Shown: positions 8,315 through 16,123 of the stretch, in pieces
Position numbering within the stretch: position 1 is the first letter of the stretch
Layout: each line of letters begins with the position of its first letter
IMG/VR virus record: IMGVR_UViG_3300033145_000398
Location: 1 to 28,641 of that record
Strand: one strand, 5' to 3'
Length of the DNA stretch: 28,641 nt
Source of the DNA: a virus
Notes under the pieces: model-generated
Databases searched by the model: none
Told to the model about the DNA's origin: nothing
What the model saw: only the letters and a program-made list of their open reading frames with translations
Program-made: the position numbers and the translations under genes

Positions 8315-8439
8315 TGATTTGGTTATTAACCAAGATCATTCTTAAATATACAGGGCTATTTAGCCTTGCGACAGCAATAGGAGGGCTTGCGATTCTGGTC
8401 CCGGCATACTTAATAGCCAGAGGATTTTTGAGTTTTTGA
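8314..8439 (+). CDS. 41-residue single-pass membrane protein
   Basis: The frame starts within the TGA of the previous micro-gene (TGATG) with a good SD (AGAGGG) at 8302-8307. The 41 residues contain one long hydrophobic stretch (YTGLFSLATAIGGLAILVPA, about 12-31) preceded by two lysines and followed by an arginine, which fits one membrane segment. It could be a small holin-like or inner-membrane protein; one hydrophobic helix is too little to decide. It closes the portal operon, just upstream of a terminator. Confidence 0.5.
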   Translation: MIWLLTKIILKYTGLFSLATAIGGLAILVPAYLIARGFLSF

Positions 8440-8469
8440 AAAATTACTAATTAAAAACAGAGCAATTAT

Positions 8470-8505
8470 TCTGAGCGTCTCCTTGTAATTCGGCACACGT
8501 TCAGA
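8470..8505 (+). other. hairpin in leader of the scaffold gene
   Basis: TCTGAGCGT (8470-8478) can pair with ACGTTCAGA (8497-8505): nine pairs including one G-U. The 18-nt loop begins with CTCCTT, which could pair with the GAGGAG of the scaffold SD 130 bases downstream. This is a pairing seen by eye, not a computed fold. Confidence 0.4.
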
Positions 8506-8524
8506 GGAACCAACCACACCCCGA

Positions 8525-8555
8525 GGGTCTCGTTGGAAATACGAGGCCCTTTTTG
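8525..8555 (+). terminator. rho-independent terminator
   Basis: Stem GGGTCTCGT (8525-8533) pairs with ACGAGGCCC (8541-8549), nine pairs with one G-U, loop TGGAAAT, followed by a run of five T and then GTATTT. This is a standard intrinsic terminator closing the portal-HNH-small gene unit. Because the scaffold and capsid genes lie downstream without a clear sigma-70 promoter in the 70 bases between, either read-through, antitermination or an unrecognised phage promoter must supply their transcript. Confidence 0.75.
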
Positions 8556-8576
8556 TATTTAGAGAACCCTATAACC

Positions 8577-8620
8577 GATAGCGACAAAGGCTATCCGTAG
8601 CGACAGTGGCTACGAGGAGG
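8577..8620 (+). promoter_or_regulatory. twin GACA-loop hairpins abutting the scaffold SD
   Basis: Two consecutive perfect 6-bp hairpins: GATAGC/GCTATC with loop GACAAAG (8577-8595), and CGTAGC/GCTACG with loop GACAGTG (8596-8614). The second ends on the first base of GAGGAGG (8614-8620), four bases before the scaffold ATG. Both stems end in AGC, both loops begin GACA and end G. The arrangement recurs at 11375-11401. Its place beside the SD suggests control of translation or a binding site for a phage protein. Confidence 0.6.
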
Positions 8621-8624
8621 AACC

Positions 8625-9584
8625 ATGCCTAAAGATAAGGCGACAAAATCGGAAGAAGAAGTAAAAGACGACTTAACAAAGGCGGAAGAAGAGGAGGGCT
8701 TTATTCCTTTACCCGAGGCTCCTGAAGAAGTCGAAGAGCCTGAAAAGATCGAAGATGAAGAACCGGAGAAGCCAGAAACAAAAAAGGCTGAGAAAAAAGA
8801 AGAGGAACCGGCTTTTAAGTTGGAGCCCCTTCAGCCCGAGACGGCTCCGGCCTCTGAGGATGAAGATTCTGAGGATACAATAGAAATTGTTTATCACGGT
8901 CAGGTTCATCGGCTTACCAAGGAGAAGATCGTAAATCTTGCACAGAAGGGTTTCGATTATGAAACGAAGGTCGGCCCACATGGCAAGATTGTCCAGATGA
9001 TTGAAGCCGACCCCGAGTTGGCTCAAATAGTCGCAGCTCACTGGAAGAAAAAGACCGAGGGGCCAACCAAGGAAGAGAAGCCAGGCGATGAGGCCCAGGC
9101 TTTAGAAGTAAAGCCAATGGACGAGTACGATAGTGAGGTTGATTGGTTAAAGGACAACCTTCAGGGCGTAGTCAAGCTACTTGGCGCTACTGCACAAAAA
9201 AAGGGTGGCGATGCTTCTACTGAAGCGACAGCGCCACAACAATCGCCGGTAGCAACAATGCTTTTGACACGAGACCCGAAACATTTTCATCATGTCATGA
9301 GCAAGTTCCCTGAATATGTTGGCCGGTTGAGCGTGGCAGACTACCAGCGGATTGATTCGGACCCTGCGGCACTGTGTCAGTTCTACGACTTCGTGAAAGA
9401 CCAGGAAGTAGAAAAATTGACCACGACCTCAGAGGGCAAGCCAAGCTCTTCTAATAAGCCGCCTTTTAAAGTCAAATCTGGTGGAGGTGAAGCTCCAAGA
9501 GCGTCTGATGATGTAGATGCTGCTTGGAAGCTGTCAAACAAGGACTTTGAAACACAATTAGCCAAAGTAAAAGGCTATGCTTGA
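8625..9584 (+). CDS. capsid scaffold protein
   Basis: Scaffold proteins guide capsid protein assembly and leave before the mature head forms. This 319-residue protein has the typical make-up: an extremely acidic, Lys/Glu/Pro-rich disordered N-terminus (residues 1-90), a small ordered segment around 92-130 (IEIVYHGQVHRLTKEKIVNL and a following Tyr/Gly stretch) and a charged tail ending in helical KVKGYA. It sits directly before the major capsid gene, the usual position. It has the strongest SD of the window (GAGGAGG) just behind twin hairpins. The call rests on composition and position, since scaffolds diverge quickly. Confidence 0.85.
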   Translation: MPKDKATKSEEEVKDDLTKAEEEEGFIPLPEAPEEVEEPEKIEDEEPEKPETKKAEKKEEEPAFKLEPLQPETAPASEDEDSEDTIEIVYHGQVHRLTKEKIVNLAQKGFDYETKVGPHGKIVQMIEADPELAQIVAAHWKKKTEGPTKEEKPGDEAQALEVKPMDEYDSEVDWLKDNLQGVVKLLGATAQKKGGDASTEATAPQQSPVATMLLTRDPKHFHHVMSKFPEYVGRLSVADYQRIDSDPAALCQFYDFVKDQEVEKLTTTSEGKPSSSNKPPFKVKSGGGEAPRASDDVDAAWKLSNKDFETQLAKVKGYA

Positions 9585-9605
9585 AAAAATAGGAGGTGTT
9601 TTTAA

Positions 9606-10607
9606 ATGGCACTTATAACAGGAACGAGTGACATTGCGGTAAACTTGCAAGGACACTATGACCGCAACTTACTAACACGGGCGTTGCCAGCCCTTATCCA
9701 TGGCCGTTTTGGGCAGATCCGGCCCCTTCCGAAAAACAAGGGGACGCGGATTAACTTCCGTAGATTTAATTCTCTTGCGGCAAACACGACACCGCTGAGT
9801 GAGGGCGTAACGCCTACTGGCAAGAAACTCACGACCACGGATATTTACGCAACGGTCAAATTTTACGGGGACTTTCTGACTTTCTCCGATGTAATTCAGC
9901 TTACAGGGCTGGATGCGACACTGGTGGAAGGGGGGGAAATCTTGGGTGAGTCAATGGGCCTAACCGCTGATACGCTTGACCGTGATGTGATAGTAGCCGG
10001 TACGAGTGTGCGCTATGCGAATAGCGTTGCCGGCAGGTCTTCTGTTGCCACGGCCATTGCTACGGCAGATGTTAAGTCGGCAGTTCGTATCCTTGAGGGC
10101 AATAACGCCAAAAAGGTGAGAACGATGGTCGTAGCTGGACAGAGGATTGGCACAAGGCCAATTGCCCCTGGTTTTTATTGTATTGCCCATACCGATTGCC
10201 GTCAGGACATTGAGGCATTGGCTGGTTTCACAAAGGTTGAAGAGTACGCCAGTCAGAAAAATGCCCAGGAAGAGGAAATCGGTAGCTGGGGCAACGTGCG
10301 GTTCCTTCTGACCACCAATGCCAAGATTTGGTTGGCTGGTGGCGTAGCCGTTGGCGCTACGGGATTAGTGGCCGCTGACAGCACAAACATTGATGTTTAC
10401 TCTCATCTGATCGTTGGCCAGAACGCTTATGCGACCGTGCCGCTTCAGAAAGGAAACATCAAGAACATTATTCACAAGATGGGTAGTGCGGGCACGGAAG
10501 ATCCTTTGAACCAGAGGGCGACTTCCGGCTGGAAAATGGCTCGCACAGCCAAGATCCTTAACGATAACTTCATGAACCGCATCGAGTGCGGCGTGACCGA
10601 TCTATAG
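9606..10607 (+). CDS. major capsid protein, N4-gp56 family
   Basis: Shell-forming protein with the HK97 fold. The 333 residues match the N4 gp56-type family pattern: an N-terminal arm with YDRNLLTRALPALIHGRFGQ (about 18-37), an E-loop region with KNKGTRINFRRF (43-54) and LSEGVTPTGKKLTTTDI (about 63-79), then YGDFLTFSDVIQLTGLD (about 87-103), and a domain with HTDCRQDIEAL. The C-terminal part has an A-domain-like segment ending TSGWKMARTAKILNDNFMNR. SD is AGGAGGTG (9591-9598), spaced seven bases from ATG. Directly downstream of the scaffold. Confidence 0.94.
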   Translation: MALITGTSDIAVNLQGHYDRNLLTRALPALIHGRFGQIRPLPKNKGTRINFRRFNSLAANTTPLSEGVTPTGKKLTTTDIYATVKFYGDFLTFSDVIQLTGLDATLVEGGEILGESMGLTADTLDRDVIVAGTSVRYANSVAGRSSVATAIATADVKSAVRILEGNNAKKVRTMVVAGQRIGTRPIAPGFYCIAHTDCRQDIEALAGFTKVEEYASQKNAQEEEIGSWGNVRFLLTTNAKIWLAGGVAVGATGLVAADSTNIDVYSHLIVGQNAYATVPLQKGNIKNIIHKMGSAGTEDPLNQRATSGWKMARTAKILNDNFMNRIECGVTDL

Positions 10608-10610
10608 AAA

Positions 10611-10620
10611 GGGAGGTGAT
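10611..10620 (+). promoter_or_regulatory. extended Shine-Dalgarno of the 230-residue gene
   Basis: GGGAGGTGAT matches the anti-SD of 16S rRNA over nine bases (GGAGGTGAT), six bases before the ATG at 10627. It indicates strong initiation for the product just behind the capsid protein. Confidence 0.7.
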
Positions 10621-10626
10621 GATAAA

Positions 10627-11319
10627 ATGAGGGATACATTAGTTTTATATGGTCAGGGGACGGGAGCCTCCACGTATTTCTATACCGGCTTTGCCCCTGG
10701 CTTTGTTGAAGTGCGATCAATGGCAACTGAAGAGGATGTTGCGTTCTGGTGTCCATTACTGCCGGAAGAGGACTCAATCGAGATCAATGCCGACGATGGT
10801 GTTTATAATCTTGACACCAGTGATGGTATTCGACTCGTAAAATTTGACGATGAGCCAGGGACCGTACCTGGGTCTGGTGGAACGCCTTCTGATGTTGAGA
10901 ATGGCCGATGGTACGAGGCGAACGGTATTGAAATCACCGCATCATCCGTTGGTATTGTTGACGGTATCCCATATTGCGTGATTGTTCACAGGATGACCGT
11001 GCCAATGGTTCGTGCCGTCCACGATGGAACCACAAGTAGCAACACCTATTTCGAGGATAGTTCCATTGATTTCCTTGAGGCCGGTGTTTCTCCTAACGGC
11101 AAGTTTATTATTATCAACGAGACAAATGATAATTATGCCTATGTGGGCGAGATTACTAAGCCGTCTGGCAAGACCAGGCATTGCCGTATTTATACCTATG
11201 AAGACGAAAACCTTGATACGGCAACCGCCGCTGCGGACTTCGATACTGCTGATGTTTGCTACATTATTCCGAGGCAGTGGGCACAATCGCCTTTGAGTGG
11301 CGTGGGTTTAATGACCTGA
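10627..11319 (+). CDS. virion protein of unknown function after the capsid gene
   Basis: A 230-residue acidic, beta-rich protein following the capsid gene by 19 bases with a near-perfect SD. Segments of alternating hydrophobic residues (YCVIVHRMTVPMVRAVHDG, KFIIINETNDNYAYVGEITK, ADVCYIIPRQWAQS) suggest beta sandwiches. A high-expression SD beside the capsid gene fits a capsid decoration or head-stabilising protein, but no family is recognised and it could be another head-associated factor. Confidence 0.8.
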   Translation: MRDTLVLYGQGTGASTYFYTGFAPGFVEVRSMATEEDVAFWCPLLPEEDSIEINADDGVYNLDTSDGIRLVKFDDEPGTVPGSGGTPSDVENGRWYEANGIEITASSVGIVDGIPYCVIVHRMTVPMVRAVHDGTTSSNTYFEDSSIDFLEAGVSPNGKFIIINETNDNYAYVGEITKPSGKTRHCRIYTYEDENLDTATAAADFDTADVCYIIPRQWAQSPLSGVGLMT

Positions 11320-11339
11320 TCGTAAACATTCTAACCTTA

Positions 11340-11401
11340 TGTTCGGGGGCCGACAAATGGTCCCCGAACATTACAACAGCGACAATAGGCTGTTGAGGAG
11401 G
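11340..11401 (+). promoter_or_regulatory. long hairpin plus GACA-loop hairpin abutting an SD
   Basis: First element: TGTTCGGGGGCC (11340-11351) pairs with GGTCCCCGAACA (11359-11370), twelve pairs with one G-U, loop GACAAAT. Second: AACAGC (11375-11380) pairs with GCTGTT (11389-11394), loop GACAATAG; GAGGAGG begins on the next base. The long stem lacks a T-run, so it is not a normal terminator. Both loops begin with GACA, as do those at 8577-8614. It may be a processing, stabilising or translational control site. Confidence 0.6.
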
Positions 11402-11406
11402 ACAAC

Positions 11407-11964
11407 ATGAGTACAAAAGAAACACCTTTTTTAGAAAGTGATGTGTTAACCAAGGCCGGTAAACCTTTTGAAAAAAAGGGCGCTTGTGTCATTGCGCTTA
11501 CACAAAAGAAACTAAGAGCGACGCATGAGCCGGTTGCGGTCCCTGGTGGGTTTATTGGCAGAAAGGTTGAGGACAAGCCCAAAATCTCCATAAAGCCACT
11601 AAAGTGCAATATCCGATGTCGTGTTACCCGAACAAACGTGGACCCGGACAATGCCAACATCCCGATAACGGTAATTGTGAATGACCGCAAGAATAAGCGG
11701 GAGTTTTTACCAGGCCAGGAAGTGCTGTTATCTAAAGCGCATGTTGATGCACTGAGAATGTCCGTGGAGGAAACCAGGCTTGTCATACCGGACGATAGCG
11801 GTATCTATCAATCAAGCGATCCTATGGCCCTGGCAAGAAATCAGTACCCGGAGATGATACCGGAGCTTGACCCGATGACGGGGCAGATTGTGATGACCCG
11901 TAAAATCAGCAACTACATAGTTGAGCAACTGGGCAAGGTAGAATCGGAACAAAAGGCGGCATAG
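11407..11964 (+). CDS. head-region protein of unknown function
   Basis: A 185-residue protein with a strong SD (GAGGAGG, five bases before the ATG). The centre (residues 55-95) is basic and beta-like (RCRVTRTNVDPDNANIPI, VIVNDRKNKREFLPGQE), with an SKAHVDALRMSVEETRLVI segment at about 115-133. I recognise no family. Its location between capsid and adaptor genes suggests a head-completion or connector role. Confidence 0.75.
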   Translation: MSTKETPFLESDVLTKAGKPFEKKGACVIALTQKKLRATHEPVAVPGGFIGRKVEDKPKISIKPLKCNIRCRVTRTNVDPDNANIPITVIVNDRKNKREFLPGQEVLLSKAHVDALRMSVEETRLVIPDDSGIYQSSDPMALARNQYPEMIPELDPMTGQIVMTRKISNYIVEQLGKVESEQKAA

Positions 11965-11967
11965 TCT

Positions 11968-12618
11968 ATGGGAACAGTCAAGACCGCTGGCGATAACGCA
12001 CGAGTCAAGATTCGTGATGTAAACAAGTTGCATTTCACGGATGCTGAATTTCTGGCGATAGTTAATGATATACTTGAAACAATTTATCAAAAGCTGTGTT
12101 TTGTCGAGTCTAATCTTGTCTATGCGGAAGGGACTATAACCACCGCTGCCAGCACCTTGGAATATACGCCCACGTTTTCCCATAACGGCTTTTTACATGA
12201 TGGTGTGTGGCTGGACGGGGAGGATACGTTCCTTGGTCAAGTATCTGAAGCGGACAAGGTAAAATACGACTACGGCTCAACTACCTCAGCACCGGAGGCA
12301 TATTATTTAACTGAGGACGGCAAGGTAGGTTTTTTGTGGGTGCCGGACGATACTTATACTGTACATGTTCAATACTGGGAGCCGCTTACTGCCTTGACCA
12401 CCTATGACACCGATGCTTTGCCGTGGGACGGCATTTTCAACAGGGTGATACAGCGGCTTCTGATCGTGGAAGCCCTGGAAACATTAGAGCGTGATAACTC
12501 CAGACAAGCCATGCTTGCAGAAATTGAGATGGGTAGTGCAATGAGCATGGTTTATATGCGGGGCATTAGAATAAGGCGACAAATATCAGACATGTTCAGC
12601 ACAGTGGAGGGTATCTGA
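11968..12618 (+). CDS. probable head-tail adaptor / tail tube A-like protein
   Basis: A 216-residue protein whose layout resembles podovirus adaptor proteins: an N-terminal helical segment beginning KIRDVNKLHFTDAEFLAIVN and continuing to a second helix (about residues 15-45), a beta-rich centre (about 55-135), then a helix-rich C-terminus (FNRVIQRLLIVEALETLERD, about 152-171). In such phages the adaptor ring joins the portal to the nozzle. Position just before a nozzle-like gene supports this. Stop and next start overlap by TGATG. The family assignment is by pattern only. Confidence 0.65.
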   Translation: MGTVKTAGDNARVKIRDVNKLHFTDAEFLAIVNDILETIYQKLCFVESNLVYAEGTITTAASTLEYTPTFSHNGFLHDGVWLDGEDTFLGQVSEADKVKYDYGSTTSAPEAYYLTEDGKVGFLWVPDDTYTVHVQYWEPLTALTTYDTDALPWDGIFNRVIQRLLIVEALETLERDNSRQAMLAEIEMGSAMSMVYMRGIRIRRQISDMFSTVEGI

Positions 12619-15590
12619 TGCTATCTGTAAAGCATTTAGCCAGGGCACCAAGGCGCAAGGCACCGTCTTCACCCATTGTTTTTGATGGCTTCCGCCTCGG
12701 CTTGAACACAAGCCTGTCTCCTGCGGCTATTTCGCCCAAAGAGTTGGCGGCCTGCGTTAATTTCAAAATTCTACCTTTGGGTAGCCTTGAGACCAGGGAA
12801 GGGTTGACACGCTATTCGACAAGCGTATTGACGAACCCTGCCTCTTATATCGCTTACTTTCCAACAGAAGCAGATATAGGAAGTGTTCGGGTTTTTGCGA
12901 ACACCGATGACAGGGAATGGAAAGATACTGATGATAGGACATGGGTATTCGATGCTCCTGGGTCCAGTGCAGCAGATGAGCTTGTTGTTACAAAGACGGA
13001 TAACAAGCTTTATTATCTCTCAGGGACAAAAGCTCCGGTTTTAATCACGACCCTTCAAGGTGAGACAACTATTCTCCCGTTTGGAACTGTGGCCCTGATT
13101 CTGGATAGTAGCTATATCAAAGTATGGGATAAGGCTACCGGAGCCATAACGATTGCGTACGATGATGGAACCGGCACGAACGGTTATCAGCACGATAATA
13201 CCGGCCTGACGGCAGATACACAGATCAAGCTTTATAGTGGGGGTAACACCAAGGCGGGCGTTAAGTTCGAGACGCAATCCTGGGATGCCGGATATACTAT
13301 TACCACTACACAGGTTGATGCCTATCTTAAAAAAGTCGGTAGCCCTACGGGCAATGTCGGCTGTGAGCTTTACAGCAATGCCGGTGTTCTGGCAGCAACG
13401 TCCACCACAATCATTTCTGCGGCTGATATTGACACAACTGCTGAGGAACGAAACTTTGTGTTTAGCTCTGGCGACTTATCTCAACGGACTTTGTATTGGG
13501 CGGTGATAACATATTCTGGCGATCCTCTTGGTTCGGAAAAGGTTACGGATGGGGTGCTTGAGGCAACTTCAAAAGCCACTGCCAAGGGATTGACAGGGAT
13601 TACAAAAGCTAATCCTGGCGTAGTTACATTCAATGCGGGTCACGGATATACAGATGGCGATGTAATTTACTTCAGTGGCCTAACCGAAATGACCGAACTA
13701 AATACCGAGTATTGGGTGTTAAGGAGTAATGCTGGCGATACTTTTGAACTTCAGACTACCGTTGGCAATAGTCTCGATACAAGTGGATATGGGGCAGCAG
13801 AAACAACGGGCGGGGATTGTGCTCAGTTGGTAGATTTTACAAGCTGGACAGAAGGTGCTGGCTATTATCCTGCCGTTGATGGAGCGGGGGCCTTGACCAA
13901 TAAAGCTAATGCCGTTGCGTCCAATGCCGACCTTGAGCAAGACGTTTCTGCCGTGGCGGGCGAAACCTACCGAGTTGTTTTTACTCTATCGGGATTTTCT
14001 GGAACCAGCGTTACGCCTCAAATTGGAGGTGTAAATGGTACGGCTCGGAGCGCAAACGGAACTCATACAGAAGAAGTTACGGCAACCGGAACGGGCAACC
14101 TGAAGTTTCAGGGGTCATCTTTTACCGGCCAAATCGACACCGTATCGGCTAAAAAGATTACAAACTACATTCAGCTTGAATGCGATACCGTGGCTTCTGA
14201 TGGTGACGGCAAGTATTACGACAGTGCTCCTTCATGGCAGGATGATGCCTTAAAGCTTGTGCTAATGGCGATTAAGCCTGGCAGACCACCAAAAGCACGA
14301 TTCGGTCTTGTTGAGGGTAGCAGGGCGTTTGTTGCCGGTGATCCAAACAACAGGGGCGTAATGTGGTACTGCAACGTCAATGATTACTATGATTGGTCAA
14401 CGGCAAGCGGTGGGGGCTATATCGGTGCAATAGATGATAACGCAGCGAATTTTCCTGTCGGAGCTATCGTGGCTCAATATGGGGATATATATATTTTCGG
14501 GCAGGTTAATCAACCTTATATTTGCAAGCTGACAGGCACCTCTCCATCAGACTGGGCTTTGCCGCCCATGTTTCAGCGGGTTTATTCTACGCACAAAACA
14601 GCTTTGCAGATCATTAACGACATCTGGTTCGGCAGTGAAGCTGGCGTGAACGCACTTGCTGGTGTGGAACAGTACGGGGATTTACGGACATTCTCTGAGT
14701 CCGATGCCGTGGATGATCGCATAGACAATTATTGGACGGACGGAGAGGCTTTTGCGGGGTATAATGGCGTTACCGGCCAATATTTTCTAAAACTGGATGG
14801 CTATCCAAGATGTCTCGTAGTACATACAAAAGCTCCGGTGCCGGATAAGCGGGGGAGAATCAGATACCCTTGGACCGAGTATGTTTTTATCAGGGATGAT
14901 TTATCTTCCGCAACATACAAATGGACCGCAAGCGGGAGTGGCACAAATGAATATTATGTAGAATTGACAGGCGGGGGAGACCCGTCTTTAACTGAACCAC
15001 CTTATTTACTCCTTGAAGATTCAATAATAACAGCCGGAACACTTGGCAGCCTCACTGATCATCAATGGGCTTATGGTGATAATGATACTTTGGGTTACAG
15101 CACGATTTATATCAGGGACGATTCCGGTGATCCAGATACCACAAGCGTTCAGGTAAAGACCGTGCTTGAACCAACAGCATTTGCCAGTCACAGCAATATG
15201 TTTTTTGTAGCCTGTGACGATGGCTATATTTACAAGCTGGACTCCACGGTTGTCCAAGATAACAGTGTGGATGTGCCCTATACAATGTCTCCCAAATTAC
15301 TTGAGAGCCCGCTTAATGATGTTTGCCTTGAAAAATATAATGTGTCTCACGGTAGCGACACAACAGGCGTGACGGCAGATTTGGAAATATACGATCAAAA
15401 GATGGATATTGATGACATAGATTCCGTGGCCGCTGATGTTGCTCTTAATATAGCCTTTGACACCAGAAGTGACGGGCTGATTAACGGAAATTATAGTAAA
15501 CTTCAGGCCATTCTTAGAAATATTGACCCTAACGGTGAATCGCTACGGGTTAACAGTATTTTACTAAAAGCAAGACCACTTTCTGAATAA
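12618..15590 (+). CDS. tail nozzle-like protein with inserted modules
   Basis: A 990-residue probable tail hub or nozzle protein, the lower part of a podovirus tail. The N-terminal third (FDGFRLGLNTSLSPAAISPK, about 22-41; SLETREGLTRY, 56-66) and the C-terminal half (PNNRGVMWYCNVNDYYDWS, about 575-593; QYGDIYIFGQVNQPYICKL, about 618-636) have the repeated W/Y-rich blades of beta-propeller nozzles. Between them lie inserted modules at about 221-304 (beta sandwich), 325-381 (NPGVVTFNAGHGYTDGDVIY, like the FCCH-type domains often annotated in phage proteins) and 401-514 (second sandwich). A further small module sits at about 766-844 (GTNEYYVELTGGGDP to YGDNDTLGYSTIYI). TGATG overlap with the adaptor gene. 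Confidence 0.8.
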   Translation: MLSVKHLARAPRRKAPSSPIVFDGFRLGLNTSLSPAAISPKELAACVNFKILPLGSLETREGLTRYSTSVLTNPASYIAYFPTEADIGSVRVFANTDDREWKDTDDRTWVFDAPGSSAADELVVTKTDNKLYYLSGTKAPVLITTLQGETTILPFGTVALILDSSYIKVWDKATGAITIAYDDGTGTNGYQHDNTGLTADTQIKLYSGGNTKAGVKFETQSWDAGYTITTTQVDAYLKKVGSPTGNVGCELYSNAGVLAATSTTIISAADIDTTAEERNFVFSSGDLSQRTLYWAVITYSGDPLGSEKVTDGVLEATSKATAKGLTGITKANPGVVTFNAGHGYTDGDVIYFSGLTEMTELNTEYWVLRSNAGDTFELQTTVGNSLDTSGYGAAETTGGDCAQLVDFTSWTEGAGYYPAVDGAGALTNKANAVASNADLEQDVSAVAGETYRVVFTLSGFSGTSVTPQIGGVNGTARSANGTHTEEVTATGTGNLKFQGSSFTGQIDTVSAKKITNYIQLECDTVASDGDGKYYDSAPSWQDDALKLVLMAIKPGRPPKARFGLVEGSRAFVAGDPNNRGVMWYCNVNDYYDWSTASGGGYIGAIDDNAANFPVGAIVAQYGDIYIFGQVNQPYICKLTGTSPSDWALPPMFQRVYSTHKTALQIINDIWFGSEAGVNALAGVEQYGDLRTFSESDAVDDRIDNYWTDGEAFAGYNGVTGQYFLKLDGYPRCLVVHTKAPVPDKRGRIRYPWTEYVFIRDDLSSATYKWTASGSGTNEYYVELTGGGDPSLTEPPYLLLEDSIITAGTLGSLTDHQWAYGDNDTLGYSTIYIRDDSGDPDTTSVQVKTVLEPTAFASHSNMFFVACDDGYIYKLDSTVVQDNSVDVPYTMSPKLLESPLNDVCLEKYNVSHGSDTTGVTADLEIYDQKMDIDDIDSVAADVALNIAFDTRSDGLINGNYSKLQAILRNIDPNGESLRVNSILLKARPLSE

Positions 15591-15601
15591 CGGAGGATAT
15601 T

Positions 15602-16090
15602 ATGGCAATAGTAACGAGCTTGCAGACTGGGGATGTTTTTAACACTCCAGCAGACCCTTTGCCAACGCCAATATTCGACATGCCCAAAAATCTGTATCCT
15701 TGGAGTGGCTTACCGCCACAACACAGGGAAGGGCTTTTGAGCTCCATCATGCCTCAACTGAAAAAGGCCGCCACGGAATATCCTCAAGCCCTTACCGACT
15801 ATACGGGCAGAATGACAAGGGGATTTGGGGATGTTGTAAGAACGGAAGGGCAAGGGCTTTTGAATCAGCTTGCTGGCCGGAACGTGCTTGGTAGTCAAGT
15901 TTCGGGTGATGCAATGGTGCAGCTAATGAAAGAACTGAACAAGCAGGCAACAGGGACAATGGCTGATGTCGGTGTTCAGGCAAAGACGGCATATCCTGGG
16001 TTGCTGTCTCAGATAGCAGGACTGGGGCGGGGCGGGGAAGATCCGAGTGTCCCGTATCGCACATTCCTGAACTTTTTGCAGAATATTTAA
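15602..16090 (+). CDS. small virion protein of unknown function
   Basis: A 162-residue protein with SD GGAGG (15593-15597). Residues 40-135 look helical, with Ala/Gln/Leu-rich segments (GFGDVVRTEGQGLLNQLAG, KELNKQATGTMADVGVQAKT), and the N-terminus is Pro-rich. Proteins of this size and composition lie beside internal virion proteins in podovirus genomes. I recognise no family; a small ejection or tail accessory protein is plausible. Confidence 0.7.
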   Translation: MAIVTSLQTGDVFNTPADPLPTPIFDMPKNLYPWSGLPPQHREGLLSSIMPQLKKAATEYPQALTDYTGRMTRGFGDVVRTEGQGLLNQLAGRNVLGSQVSGDAMVQLMKELNKQATGTMADVGVQAKTAYPGLLSQIAGLGRGGEDPSVPYRTFLNFLQNI

Positions 16091-16109
16091 TTATTAGGCT
16101 AAGTGAAAT

Positions 16110-16123
16110 GAGGTGATATCTTG
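16110..16123 (+). promoter_or_regulatory. SD that places a TTG start
   Basis: GAGG of GAGGTGAT (16110-16117) is seven bases before TTG at 16121-16123. No ATG lies close by in that frame, and the N-terminal residues from this TTG already look like a fibre N-terminus, so TTG is the probable start. Confidence 0.6.

Noticed and set aside
8436-8465. Sigma-70 promoter starting TTGAAA
   Set aside because: No acceptable -10 box lies 16-18 bases downstream.
11340-11370. Long GC-rich hairpin as an intrinsic terminator
   Set aside because: The 12-bp stem is followed by TTACAA, without a T-run, so it was called a structured leader instead.
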